Of a stretch of 37,025 nucleotides of DNA, positions 7,680 to 15,362 are shown one piece after another. This DNA comes from Candidatus Rokubacteria bacterium 13_1_40CM_69_27 (lineage in GTDB: Bacteria > Methylomirabilota > Methylomirabilia > Rokubacteriales > CSP1-6). The stretch lies in NCBI GenBank assembly GCA_001917535.1, contig MNEF01000032.1, forward strand, positions 1 to 37,025. Direction: 5' to 3'. Every line of letters starts with the position of its first letter. The first letter of the stretch is position 1. Below the pieces are notes generated by a model, which saw nothing but the letters and a program-made list of their open reading frames with translations, did not search any database and was not told where the DNA came from. The translations under genes were made by a program, and so were the position numbers.

Positions 7680-7700
7680 CGTCTCCTCGTCTTACCGGGG

Positions 7701-8339
7701 TCAGGCGCCGAGCGCCAGGAGAATCTCCGTGTTCGACAGCGGCCAGCCGATCGCCGCCGCCATCAGCGTGAGCGCGAAGCGATGCATCTCCTCGCCGTCC
7801 ATGGAGTCCACTGCTTCGGCGGCGATGACGACGCGGAAATCGCGGTTCGTCGCCTCGAAGCCCGCGCAGAGCACGCAGGTGGTGGTGTTGACGCCGGCCA
7901 GGATCAGCGCCTCCACCCCCAGCCGACGGCGCAGGATGAACTCGAGGTCGGTCGCCTGAAAGGAGTTGTAGCGCTTCTTGCCCCGCACGATGAGGTCGCG
8001 CGGGTCGCGCAGCTCGGGGATGACTTCCACCCCGGGGCCGCCGGTCAGGTTGTGCCGGAGGATCCCGCGGCGGGCTTTCGTCGGATCGTCGTGCGCGGCC
8101 TTCCAGAAGGGGTTGGCGGCGATCTCGTCGGGGTCACGATACTCGGTGACGACGTGGACGACGGGCACGCCGAGCCGGCGCAGGTCGGCGAAGAGCCCCG
8201 CCGCCCGCTTGATGAGCGGGCCGCAGCGCGCGGCCGGCAGCGGCAGCGTGGCCACGGACGGATCGAGGTGCCCGCGATGCATGTCGATCGCCACCACCGC
8301 GGTGGTCTTCGGGTCGAGCCGGACCACCGGGCTCACCAC
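7701..8339 (-). CDS. Isochorismatase-fold cysteine hydrolase
   Basis: A 212-residue hydrolase of the isochorismatase/nicotinamidase/N-carbamoylsarcosine amidohydrolase superfamily. The triad is visible: Asp19 (VVAIDMHRGH), a lysine at 121-122 (VRGKKRYNSF) and Cys155 in GVNTTTCV, which also carries the family's cis-peptide region. The likely reaction is hydrolysis of an amide or carbamoyl group. Adjacent GTG codons at 8339 and 8336 are possible starts; the second overlaps the upstream stop (GTGA), so it is coupled to the Abhydrolase_10 remnant. With the downstream binding protein it may form an uptake-and-hydrolysis pair, but the substrate is unknown. Confidence 0.88.
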   Translation of the reverse strand: MVSPVVRLDPKTTAVVAIDMHRGHLDPSVATLPLPAARCGPLIKRAAGLFADLRRLGVPVVHVVTEYRDPDEIAANPFWKAAHDDPTKARRGILRHNLTGGPGVEVIPELRDPRDLIVRGKKRYNSFQATDLEFILRRRLGVEALILAGVNTTTCVLCAGFEATNRDFRVVIAAEAVDSMDGEEMHRFALTLMAAAIGWPLSNTEILLALGA

Positions 8340-8968
8340 GGCATCGCGGTCGCCTGATCCACGATGCGCTGCGCATCTTCGGCGAGCAGATCGCCGTCCC
8401 GCTGCAGGGTGGCGGCGGCCTGACGCACCTTGGCCACGTAGTCCGCCTTGTCGCGATAGCGTTCTTCGATCGAGCGCCGGGGATCGGCCTTGGCCTCGCG
8501 CTCGGCCTTGCCCTTGGCGAACGGCACGAACGACCCGTCGAGGTAACACAGCTCACCGGCCCCGCCCGCGTCGGCCGCGCGCAGCGCCCAGCCGGTCGCG
8601 GTGCCGGTGGGCACGGCGAGGTCGGGCAGCCGAACCTTGTTTCCCCGGTTGTTGACGTCGTAGAAGAGGGCGCCATTGCCCTTGACCAGATCCACCGGCT
8701 TGAGAATGTAGAAGCCGGCCGAATATTCGACCCGGCCGCGCGCGTTGCGTAGGGCCATATCCAGATCGACGATGCCGCTGTCGACGGCATGCGTCGGGCC
8801 GAGCTCACCGTGGAAGCGCCCGACCACCTTCTCGTAGGGGCCGACGTTCCCGAACGCCTGACCCGCCGCGAAGGGCTCGCGGCGCGTGATCTCGATCCGG
8901 GTCACCGCCGCCTCGGCCCTGGCGGTGAGCAGCACCACCACGCCCAGGAAGAGCATCACCCGCTTCAT
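8333..8968 (-). pseudogene. Centre-deleted Abhydrolase_10-like gene (frame intact)
   Basis: An open frame of 211 residues with a signal peptide (residues 1-20) and good ribosome site (GGAGG before ATG 8968). The N-terminal part (EITRREPFAAGQAFGNVGPY, then GIVDLDMALRNARGRVEYS and ALFYDVNNRGNK) and the C-terminal part (VRLPDLAVPTGTATGWALR, then GSFVPFAKGKAEREA and the helical tail) both match, from memory, the two ends of Abhydrolase_10 proteins, which are usually 400-650 residues. The catalytic centre, including any Gly-x-Ser-x-Gly, is missing, joined after NNRGNK without breaking the frame. It may still be translated but should lack hydrolase activity. First gene of the minus operon leading to 7701 and 6435. 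Confidence 0.65.
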
Positions 8969-9043
8969 CGCTGGCCTCCACCGCGCGCGTCCGGAATCCG
9001 GCGCGCGCGCCACCGAACGCGCCGCCAGGTTGTGAGTGGGGCG

Positions 9044-9073
9044 ATCGTAGTCCGCCCACCCGAGGCCGGTCAA
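9044..9073 (-). promoter_or_regulatory. Candidate sigma70-like promoter for the 8968-6435 operon
   Basis: On the minus strand TTGACC (9073-9068), an 18-base spacer, and TACGAT (9049-9044): 5/6 and 4/6 matches to consensus. Transcription would begin near 9037, giving a 5' leader of about 70 bases before ATG 8968. It lies back to back with the plus-strand site at 9087. Confidence 0.4.
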
Positions 9074-9086
9074 GTTTGAACCGATG

Positions 9087-9095
9087 TGCTAGCCT
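9087..9095 (+). promoter_or_regulatory. Possible extended -10 for the third HAAT binding-protein operon
   Basis: TGC-TAGCCT, an extended -10-like site 27 bases before the leader ORF and 48 before ATG 9143. No convincing -35. It nearly repeats the TGCTAGGCT upstream of the 2374 gene. Confidence 0.25.
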
Positions 9096-9122
9096 AAGAA
9101 CCCGTTCAGGGAGGACGCGCCC

Positions 9123-9146
9123 ATGGTCTCCAGGAAACCAGCATGA
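9123..9146 (+). CDS. Possible 7-codon leader ORF coupled to the binding protein
   Basis: A strong ribosome site (GGGAGG, 9108-9113) precedes an ATG at 9123, better placed than for the real gene. The ORF encodes MVSRKPA and its TGA overlaps the ATG of the 9143 gene (ATGA). Ribosomes finishing it could re-initiate on the binding protein. It could equally be chance, or the trace of an older start region. Confidence 0.3.
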   Translation: MVSRKPA

Positions 9147-10366
9147 TCTTCCGCATCGTCGTGCTCTTCGCCTTCTTCGTCCTTGCCGGGGCTCCCGCCT
9201 CCGCGCAGGAGCCCATCCGGATCGGCTTCGTCACGATCCTGACGGGACCGCTGGCGGCGCCCGGCAAGGACATGGAGAACGGGATCGAGCTGTTCCTCCA
9301 GCAGCACAAGAACACGCTGGCCGGCCGGCGCGTCGAGCTGACGGTCGTCGATAGCGGTGGCCAGCCCGCCGGCACGCTGGCCAGAGCCCGCGAGCTGGTC
9401 GAGCAGCGCAAGGTCCACGTCATCATCGGCCCGCTGGCGGCCTTCGAGGCCTACGCGATCGCGTCGTACGTGAACGCCCAGCGCATCCCGACCATCTCGC
9501 CCAGCGCTGCCGCCGACGACCTCACCCAGCGCAAGGCCACCCAGTTCTTCGTGCGCGCAACCTCGGACTCCAGCCAGCCCACCATGCCCTTCGGCACCTA
9601 CGCCGCCAAGACGCTCGCTTACCGGAAGATAGCGACCATCGCCGACGACTTCGCCTTCGGCCACGAGGTGGTCGCGGGCTTCCACAAGGCCTTCGAGGAC
9701 GCCGGGGGCCAGATCGTGCAGAAGCTCTGGCCTCCGCTGGGCGCCGCCGACCAAGCGCCGTACATCGGGCAGCTCCGGCGCGACATCGACGCGGTCTTCA
9801 TCGGCTTCGCCGGCGTGGCCGCCCTCCGCTTCCTCAAGCAGTACGAGGAGGCCGGGCTCAAAGGCAAGATCCCGGTGCTGGCCAACCAGACCGCCGTGGA
9901 CGAGGCGTTATTGAAGAACATGGGCGATGAGGCGCTCGGCGTCGTGTCGACCATGCACTACAGCGCCGCCCTCGACACGCCGGCCAACCGCGCCTTCGTC
10001 GGCGCCTACCGGAAGGCCTACGGCGCCGATCCCGGCTACTACTCGGTCGGCGCCTACACGGCCGGGCTCTTCCTCAAGCAGGCCCTCGAGAAGGTCGGCG
10101 GCAAGGTCGAGGACACCGACGCCTTCCTCAAGGCCCTGCGCGGGACCGCGATCGCCGACGCCCCCGGCGGGCCGATCCGTCTGGACAAGTACGGCCAGCC
10201 GATCCACAACATCTACATCCGTCGCGTCGAGCGCAAGGAGGGGCGCCTGCAGAATACCGTGATCAACACCATCGAGAACGTCAGTCAGTTCTGGACCTAT
10301 CCCGAAGACGAGTTTCTCAAGCAGCCGCCCTACTCGCGCGCCTGGCCGCCGTGCACGCACTGCTAG
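9143..10366 (+). CDS. HAAT-family ABC transporter substrate-binding protein, orphan, with C-terminal CTHC
   Basis: A 407-residue periplasmic binding protein, the third orphan paralogue. Signal peptide at residues 1-20 (ending ASAQ), mature opening IRIGFVTILTGPLAAPGKDM, middle ADDFAFGHEVVAGFHKAF, and C-terminal RLQNTVINTIENVSQFW. It ends PPCTHC, like the PPCRHC of the 6435 protein. The start ATG 9143 overlaps the stop of the tiny leader ORF. The 3' end overlaps the gutted hydrolase gene by 16 bases. No transporter partners lie nearby. The UbiD gene downstream suggests an aromatic or unsaturated acid as ligand, which is only inference from context. Confidence 0.93.
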   Translation: MIFRIVVLFAFFVLAGAPASAQEPIRIGFVTILTGPLAAPGKDMENGIELFLQQHKNTLAGRRVELTVVDSGGQPAGTLARARELVEQRKVHVIIGPLAAFEAYAIASYVNAQRIPTISPSAAADDLTQRKATQFFVRATSDSSQPTMPFGTYAAKTLAYRKIATIADDFAFGHEVVAGFHKAFEDAGGQIVQKLWPPLGAADQAPYIGQLRRDIDAVFIGFAGVAALRFLKQYEEAGLKGKIPVLANQTAVDEALLKNMGDEALGVVSTMHYSAALDTPANRAFVGAYRKAYGADPGYYSVGAYTAGLFLKQALEKVGGKVEDTDAFLKALRGTAIADAPGGPIRLDKYGQPIHNIYIRRVERKEGRLQNTVINTIENVSQFWTYPEDEFLKQPPYSRAWPPCTHC

Positions 10367-10665
10367 CCGCCGTCGTCCAGACCGGGCGCGGGCGCGACCT
10401 GGTGCTGTTCCACTCGATGCTCATCGACCGCACGGTCTCCGATCGCGTCGTCCCCGGCCTGGCCACCCGGCGGCTCACCCTCGTCAACCTCCCGGGCTTC
10501 GGCGCCTCGGCGCCGGCGGGCCCCGCCATCGAGTATGACGCCGGCCGCGTCGCCGGCCTGTTCCCGGCCCTCGGCCCGCTGGTCGAGATCCCCGACTACG
10601 CTCACTGCCCACCCCTCGAGGCCCCCCAGGCCTTCCTCGCCGCCATCGGGGGCTTTCTCGGATGA
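10351..10665 (+). pseudogene. Centre-deleted alpha/beta hydrolase (frame intact)
   Basis: An open frame of 104 residues from a GTG at 10351. The first part looks like the start of an alpha/beta hydrolase (GRGRDLVLFHSMLIDRTV, then LTLVNLPGFGASAPAGPA), and the last part like the end (LVEIPDYAHCPPLEAPQAF), where AHCPPLE is the catalytic-His block. The nucleophile elbow, cap and acid strand, roughly 150 residues, are absent; family members have about 250. The join keeps the frame. The stop overlaps the UbiD start (ATGA), so translating this remnant may still matter for coupling. Catalytic activity is not expected. Confidence 0.65.
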
Positions 10666-12032
10666 GCCAGGACCTCCGCAGCTTCGTCGCCGCCTACGAC
10701 AAGGCGCACCCGGGGGAAGTGGTGCGCATCGCCGAGCCCGTCGGAATCGAGTACGACGTGATGGCCCTCGTGCTCGAGTACGAGCGCCGCCGGCGGTCCC
10801 CGATCGTCGTCTTCGAGCAGGTCAAAGGCTACGACATCCCGATCGTCGCCAATGTGGTGGCCAGCCGCCGCGCACTGGCCTTCGCTCTCGGCGTCCCCCA
10901 GAACAGGCTGGCCGCCGAGTACGCCCGGCGCATCAAGGAGCGGATCAAGCCGGTCGTCGTGCCGGACCCGCCGTTCCGCCACCGCCGGCTGAGCGGTGAC
11001 GCCGTCGATCTGGGGGCGCTTCCGATTCCCGTCTACTTTCCGGGCGACGCGGGCCGCTATCTCACCGCGGGGATGGTGGTGGCGCGCGATCCCGACACCG
11101 GGGTCGAAACGGAGGGCTACCACCGCTTCCAGGTCAAAGGACGGAACCGGATGGGGGTGAGCCTGCACTCGCGGCGACGCATGTTCGAGTACCAGCGGCG
11201 GGCCGAGGCCAAGAACCAGCCGCTGCCCTGCGCGATCGTGCTCGGGCTCCACCCGCTGATCTCGATGGGCTCGCTGGCCTATCCGCCGCCGGACGTCGGC
11301 AAGTTCGAGGTGGTGGGCGGTCTCCTCGGCGAGTCTCTAGAAATTGCGCCCTGCACGACCCTCGATCTTCATGTTCCTGCCTCTGCCGAAATCGTCATTG
11401 AAGGAGAGATTCTTCCCAACGCGCGCGAGCCGGAAGGTCCGTTCGGCGAGTTCACCGGCTACTTCTCGCGGCGCAGCACCGAGCACGTGTTCGTGGCCCA
11501 GGCCATCGCCCTGCGCGAGCGTCCGTGGTTCCAGTCGATCGGCTCGGGCCGCGCCGGCGACCACATCACGACCCCGGGCCTCGTCCGGGAGGCCGAGATC
11601 ACCAACGCCCTCACCCGCGTGATCCCCAATGTCACCGGAGTCCACGTGCCGCTCTCCGGCACCTCGTCCTTCATCGCCTACGTGTCCATCAAACAGAGCC
11701 GGCCCGGCGAGGCCAAGCAGGCGATTCCCATCGTGTTGGGGGTTGACCACTACTTGAAGCTGGTGATTGTCGTCGATGACGACATTGATGTGTTCGATGA
11801 ATCGGACGTGCTGTGGGCGGTGGCGACACGCATGCAGGCCGACCGCGACTTGGTGATCATCTCGGGCAGCCTGGGCGCCCTGCTCGACCCCAGCGCTGAC
11901 GAGCGCGGCGTCACCGCCAAGCTCGGCATCGACGCCACCCGCCCGTTCGGTCAGCCGTTCGGCGAGAAGCTGGTCATGGCGCCAGACCGCATGGCCTGGG
12001 CTCGCGCCCTCGTAGACAAACTCAGCTCGTGA
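10662..12032 (+). CDS. UbiD-family prenylated-FMN-dependent decarboxylase
   Basis: A 456-residue cytoplasmic (de)carboxylase of the UbiD family, which uses prenylated FMN to decarboxylate aromatic or alpha,beta-unsaturated acids. The diagnostic acid pair is in PEGPFGE (Glu258 and Glu263, equivalent to Glu277 and Glu282 of fungal Fdc1); the cofactor-binding region NRMGVSLHSRRR (162-173) and the C-terminal block with LGIDATRPFGQPFGEK are present. The start overlaps the previous stop (ATGA). The matching flavin prenyltransferase (UbiX) is not in the window. Two short stretches (about 11334-11430 and 11724-11811) use A/T-ending codons unlike the rest. The substrate is unknown; assignment to ubiquinone synthesis is not supported by context. 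Confidence 0.92.
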   Translation: MSQDLRSFVAAYDKAHPGEVVRIAEPVGIEYDVMALVLEYERRRRSPIVVFEQVKGYDIPIVANVVASRRALAFALGVPQNRLAAEYARRIKERIKPVVVPDPPFRHRRLSGDAVDLGALPIPVYFPGDAGRYLTAGMVVARDPDTGVETEGYHRFQVKGRNRMGVSLHSRRRMFEYQRRAEAKNQPLPCAIVLGLHPLISMGSLAYPPPDVGKFEVVGGLLGESLEIAPCTTLDLHVPASAEIVIEGEILPNAREPEGPFGEFTGYFSRRSTEHVFVAQAIALRERPWFQSIGSGRAGDHITTPGLVREAEITNALTRVIPNVTGVHVPLSGTSSFIAYVSIKQSRPGEAKQAIPIVLGVDHYLKLVIVVDDDIDVFDESDVLWAVATRMQADRDLVIISGSLGALLDPSADERGVTAKLGIDATRPFGQPFGEKLVMAPDRMAWARALVDKLSS

Positions 12033-12046
12033 CGGGGACGCCCACC

Positions 12047-12597
12047 ATGAAGCGCTACATCGATCTCTCGGTCACCGTGAACGACACCACGATGAGCCCG
12101 CCGTCCACCAACATGCGGCTCGAGATCACGCCGCACCGGCGGGGGCCGGGCTTCCGGCAGGTCTCCACCGTGCGCCAGAGCCTGCACACCGGCGCCCCTA
12201 TCGACTCTCCGCTGCCGCCTCCCAGGATGGGATCACCACCGCGGACATCTCGCTCGACCAGGTGATCGGCGAGGCGCTGGTCGTGGACCTTTCCTTCGTC
12301 GGCCCCAACCACGCGGTCACCATCGACGATCTCCGGCGGGGCGGCGCCGACGAGGTGAAGCAGGGCGACATCGCGCTGCTGCGCACCGACTGGACCGACG
12401 AGATGTACGGCAAGTGGCCCCACTACTTCACCCAGTCGCCCTACTTCCCGCCCGCGTCCGCGGAGTGGCTGGTGGCCAAAGGCCCCAAGAACTGGGCCCG
12501 CCTGCCCGACTTCACCTCCGAGGACTTCCCCATGCATCGGGTGATCCCGGACGCGGGCACCGAGGGGGCGCCGGCGAGGTTCTTGGCGACGGTCTAG
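12047..12597 (+). pseudogene. Broken cyclase/kynurenine formamidase-like gene (frameshift, lost metal ligands, internal deletions)
   Basis: Starting at ATG 12047 the frame gives a cyclase-family N-terminus (MKRYIDLSVTVNDTTM) up to SLHTGAPIDSPL, then shifts; the rest (DGITTADISLDQVIGEA to ARFLATV) is in the -1 frame, ending with TAG at 12597. The family metal motif HxGTHxDxPxH reads here HTGAPIDSPLP, so two histidines are gone. The C-terminal half jumps from FPMHRVIPD straight to AGTEGAPARF, and GPKN to WARLPDF, where relatives have tens more residues. About 183 codons remain of some 250-270. It follows UbiD closely and its stop overlaps the stop of the convergent gene (CTAG). Confidence 0.7.
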
Positions 12598-14351
12598 GCG
12601 CTCGGCTCCCCCAGGCGCTCGAAGATCTCGTCGGCCTTGACCAGCGCCCCGATCAGCTCGACTCTCGTCACGCCACGCTCGATCGCGTCGTGCAGCAGGG
12701 CCCGCAGCTTCTCACCGGCCGCCAGCGCCGCATCACGATCACCGTCCTCCGCCAGTTGCTGGATGAGCGGGCCCCGCGCCTCGACGAGCCCCTCCAGGGC
12801 TTGCACCACCGGCCGCCGCGCCTCGTCCAGCCGCGCGGCGCCGACGCTCGAGAAGTCGAGCGCGTGCAGCAGCGGCTCCAGCGCCTCCTCGTACAGGCCC
12901 GCCTCCAGCCGGCCGATCCCCACCTTGGTGTAGCCCCACCAGAGTCGCCGCTCCAGCTCCTGCCGGCGCTTTTCCGGCATCCCGTCGTCGGTGATCGTCG
13001 ACAGCAGCTCCTCGGCGCGATCGAGCGTGGTCAACGCCTCCGCTTCCCGGCCCTCCTGCATCCGGCGGATCGCCTCGGCGGTGAGCTGGCCCACCTCGCC
13101 GCTGTGCGTGGCCGTGAGCAGCTCGCTGAACGTCTGCTGCAGATTGGCCGGGCAGTCGACGTCGGTCAGCGCTTCGGTCAGCAGGCGCCGGGCCGCGTGA
13201 TACTCCTGGCGCTGGATCAGCTCGGCGGTCACCTGCTCGTACGTCGGCCAGAGCGCGGCCCGCGCGGCCGCCGCTGCCGCGTGGAGCGCGTCGTCGCCGG
13301 GCGCCGCCGCCACCCCGCGATCGAACCACGTGATGGCCGCGTAGAGCGTGCTCACGCGCTCCTCGGCGTCGGTAGCGCCGGGGCTCCGCGCCTGCGACAG
13401 CAGCTGCCGGCCGACGTGCAGCGCCAGCGAGGCGAGATGCCGCTCCCATGCTCCCCGGTGCGCGCGGGGAGCCACGGCGATCGCCTCCTGGAACGCCATG
13501 CGCGCGCCGTTATGGTCTCCGAGCGCCCGCCGCGCGAGCCCCATGACGCCCCAGAGCTTGGCAAGATCCGGGGACTCCATGTCCAGCGCGCCGCTGGCAA
13601 CCGCTTCGAGCGCGATGGCGCCCTGGGTCACGACCTCGCGAAACTGCTCGGCCTCGTAGAGGGCATAACAGCGCTCGACCGGCGAACGGCGGTCGGGCGC
13701 CGGCGGCGGAGGCTCCGGCTCGGGCGCACCAGGCTCCGCCGCGGCCACGACCTCGAGTTCCGGCTCGGGCTCGATCGGCTCGTCGAGCCAGGCCTCAGGC
13801 TCGGAGGCCAGCGCGGCATCGGCAGGCGGCGCGGACTCGACGGCGGCTTCGAGCTCAACGGCGGGTTCAAGATCCAGAGCGGGCTCAGGCTCCACGGCGG
13901 GTTCGGGCTCGATGGTGGGCTCGGGCTCGACGGCGCGTGCGGGCTCGATGACGCGTGCGGGCTCGATGACGCGTGCGGGCTCGATCGGCGATTTCGGGCC
14001 GGGCTCAGCCGGCCGGGGCTGCATCGGCGGCGGAGGCGCGGGAGGAGGGCTCGCCGGGCGGGGCGCGACGGCTTCGGCCTGAGAGATCAGCAGCTGCTCG
14101 ATCGGCGGCCCGGCGTCCTCGACGGCTGGCCGCACCGGCGCTCTGACGGGCTCCACGATGGCCCTCGCCTCCCGCGCCCTCGTGGCGGGCGTGCGAGACA
14201 CGTAGCCGCGGCGTCGCAGCTCAGGCCTCCGGGCCTCGCGCCGGCGCAGACGGCGCGGCCGCGTCGGAGCAATCAGCTCCAGCACGCCGAGGATGAGGAG
14301 CACGCAGGCCCCGGCCGCGGCGAAGAGGATGAGCGCTTCTTCACTCAGCAT
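12594..14351 (-). CDS. Membrane-anchored protein with Pro/Glu-rich linker and helical-repeat (TPR-like) domain
   Basis: A 585-residue protein not assigned to a named family. It has one N-terminal membrane segment (about residues 6-27), a basic patch (RPRRLRRREARR), then a long Pro/Glu/Ala-rich linker (about 60-230) containing tandem IEPARV units, then an all-helical domain to the end with TPR-like pairs (for example CYALYEAEQFREVV and GRLEAGLYEEALEPLL). The layout suggests a cytoplasmic scaffold on a flexible arm attached to the inner membrane. It overlaps the upstream oxidoreductase stop by 7 bases, so they are co-translated. Function unknown; no catalytic motif seen. Confidence 0.8.
   Translation of the reverse strand: MLSEEALILFAAAGACVLLILGVLELIAPTRPRRLRRREARRPELRRRGYVSRTPATRAREARAIVEPVRAPVRPAVEDAGPPIEQLLISQAEAVAPRPASPPPAPPPPMQPRPAEPGPKSPIEPARVIEPARVIEPARAVEPEPTIEPEPAVEPEPALDLEPAVELEAAVESAPPADAALASEPEAWLDEPIEPEPELEVVAAAEPGAPEPEPPPPAPDRRSPVERCYALYEAEQFREVVTQGAIALEAVASGALDMESPDLAKLWGVMGLARRALGDHNGARMAFQEAIAVAPRAHRGAWERHLASLALHVGRQLLSQARSPGATDAEERVSTLYAAITWFDRGVAAAPGDDALHAAAAAARAALWPTYEQVTAELIQRQEYHAARRLLTEALTDVDCPANLQQTFSELLTATHSGEVGQLTAEAIRRMQEGREAEALTTLDRAEELLSTITDDGMPEKRRQELERRLWWGYTKVGIGRLEAGLYEEALEPLLHALDFSSVGAARLDEARRPVVQALEGLVEARGPLIQQLAEDGDRDAALAAGEKLRALLHDAIERGVTRVELIGALVKADEIFERLGEPSA
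13935..13985 (-). repeat. 18-bp tandem repeat encoding IEPARV
   Basis: Nearly three perfect 18-bp units (plus strand GCGTGCGGGCTCGATGAC, starting 13935, 13953 and 13971) inside the Pro/Glu-rich linker of the 12594-14351 gene. Looser EPEPAVEP-type repeats flank it at about 13850-13935. Copy number is expected to vary by slippage. Confidence 0.85.
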
Positions 14352-15319
14352 GCCAGCTCGATGGGACGGCGCTCGGCGATCGAGCGGTAAGCGGCGAGCA
14401 CTACGGCGAGGTCGTCACGTCCGGCCGCGCCGTCCATCTCGTCGGCCTTGCCCACGTCCATCGCGTCACGAAATGCGGACAACATCGCCCGGTACCCGCG
14501 CGTATCGCGGCGGCAGATCCACAGCCGGAAGCCACCGGCTCCCCGCACCGCGACCCACCGCCCTCGATTGTCCACGAAGCAGGTCGCCTGTGCTCCCGTC
14601 ACCGTAGTCCATTGAAACTTCGGCAGGCCCGGGGCGGCAAGAGAATTGGAGAGGAAGCCGACGGCGCCGTCGGGGAGCTCGGCGAGCAGGCTGACCGCAT
14701 CCTCGCCACGCAGCGTCAGGACGGTCTGGGACGGGCGGAGCGCGAAGACCCGGCTGACCCCGCCGCCCCACCATCTCAGGTTGTGGACATAGTGGATGCC
14801 CCCGTCGATCAGGGCGCCGCCGCCCGCGGTCTCGGCCTCGAGCCGCCAGCCGTGCCGTCCGTGGAACCCGCGGGCGACCAGATGGATCTCGCGCAGGCCG
14901 CCCAGGCGTCCGGCGTCCAGCAGCGCTTTCACGCGACGGAAGGCGGGCATGAAATGAAACTGCTCGGCGACCATGAGCGCGCGCCCGGCCTCGGCGGCGG
15001 CGGCGATCATCCGATCGGCCTCGTCGAGGGTCCGGGCGATCGGCTTCTCGACGAGGACGTGCCGGCCGCACCTGAGCGCCAGCAGCGCGTCGGGCAGGTG
15101 GCGGTCGTGAGGCGTGCAGATGACGGCGCCCCGCCCGCGGGGGTCGCGCAGCGCCTCCTCGTAGGAGCCGTAGGCCGCGATGCCTCCGAACCGCTTCCCG
15201 TAGGCCCGCGCCCGGTCGGGATCGCGGCTGGCGAAGATCAGCGGCAGGCCCAGGCGCCGCGCCGCCGCCGCGTGACGCAGCGCGATCCAGCCGCATCCAA
15301 CGAGGATGAGGGCGCTCAT
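14345..15319 (-). CDS. Gfo/Idh/MocA-family oxidoreductase
   Basis: A 324-residue NAD(P)-dependent dehydrogenase of the glucose-fructose oxidoreductase/inositol dehydrogenase family. The nucleotide site is an abbreviated LVGCGWIALRHAA at the N-terminus, and the family EKP motif with the catalytic Lys92 is LVEKPIART. A C-terminal substrate domain follows, with GGGALIDGGIHYVHNLRWW carrying the usual His. I chose ATG 15319 because translation from here begins right at the Rossmann strand. It is divergent from the thiolase with only 43 bases between. Substrate unknown, probably a sugar or cyclitol. Its stop overlaps the downstream gene. Confidence 0.88.
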   Translation of the reverse strand: MSALILVGCGWIALRHAAAARRLGLPLIFASRDPDRARAYGKRFGGIAAYGSYEEALRDPRGRGAVICTPHDRHLPDALLALRCGRHVLVEKPIARTLDEADRMIAAAAEAGRALMVAEQFHFMPAFRRVKALLDAGRLGGLREIHLVARGFHGRHGWRLEAETAGGGALIDGGIHYVHNLRWWGGGVSRVFALRPSQTVLTLRGEDAVSLLAELPDGAVGFLSNSLAAPGLPKFQWTTVTGAQATCFVDNRGRWVAVRGAGGFRLWICRRDTRGYRAMLSAFRDAMDVGKADEMDGAAGRDDLAVVLAAYRSIAERRPIELAC

Positions 15320-15330
15320 GATTTCTCGAA

Positions 15331-15339
15331 TGCTATCAT
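15331..15339 (+). promoter_or_regulatory. Candidate extended -10 promoter of the thiolase operon
   Basis: TGC-TATCAT, an extended -10 with 5 of 6 consensus bases, 23 bases before ATG 15363. No good -35, as is common for extended -10 promoters. The only intergenic space here is 43 bases shared with the divergent oxidoreductase. Confidence 0.35.
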
Positions 15340-15362
15340 TGGAACAGTTACCAGGAGGACCT

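Noticed and set aside
8333..8968. Calling this a small intact hydrolase
   Set aside because: Only the two ends of the Abhydrolase_10 family are present and no nucleophile motif remains.
13850..13990. Short tandem repeats as a CRISPR-like array
   Set aside because: Units are 18 bp with no spacers and translate to IEPARV in a coding linker.
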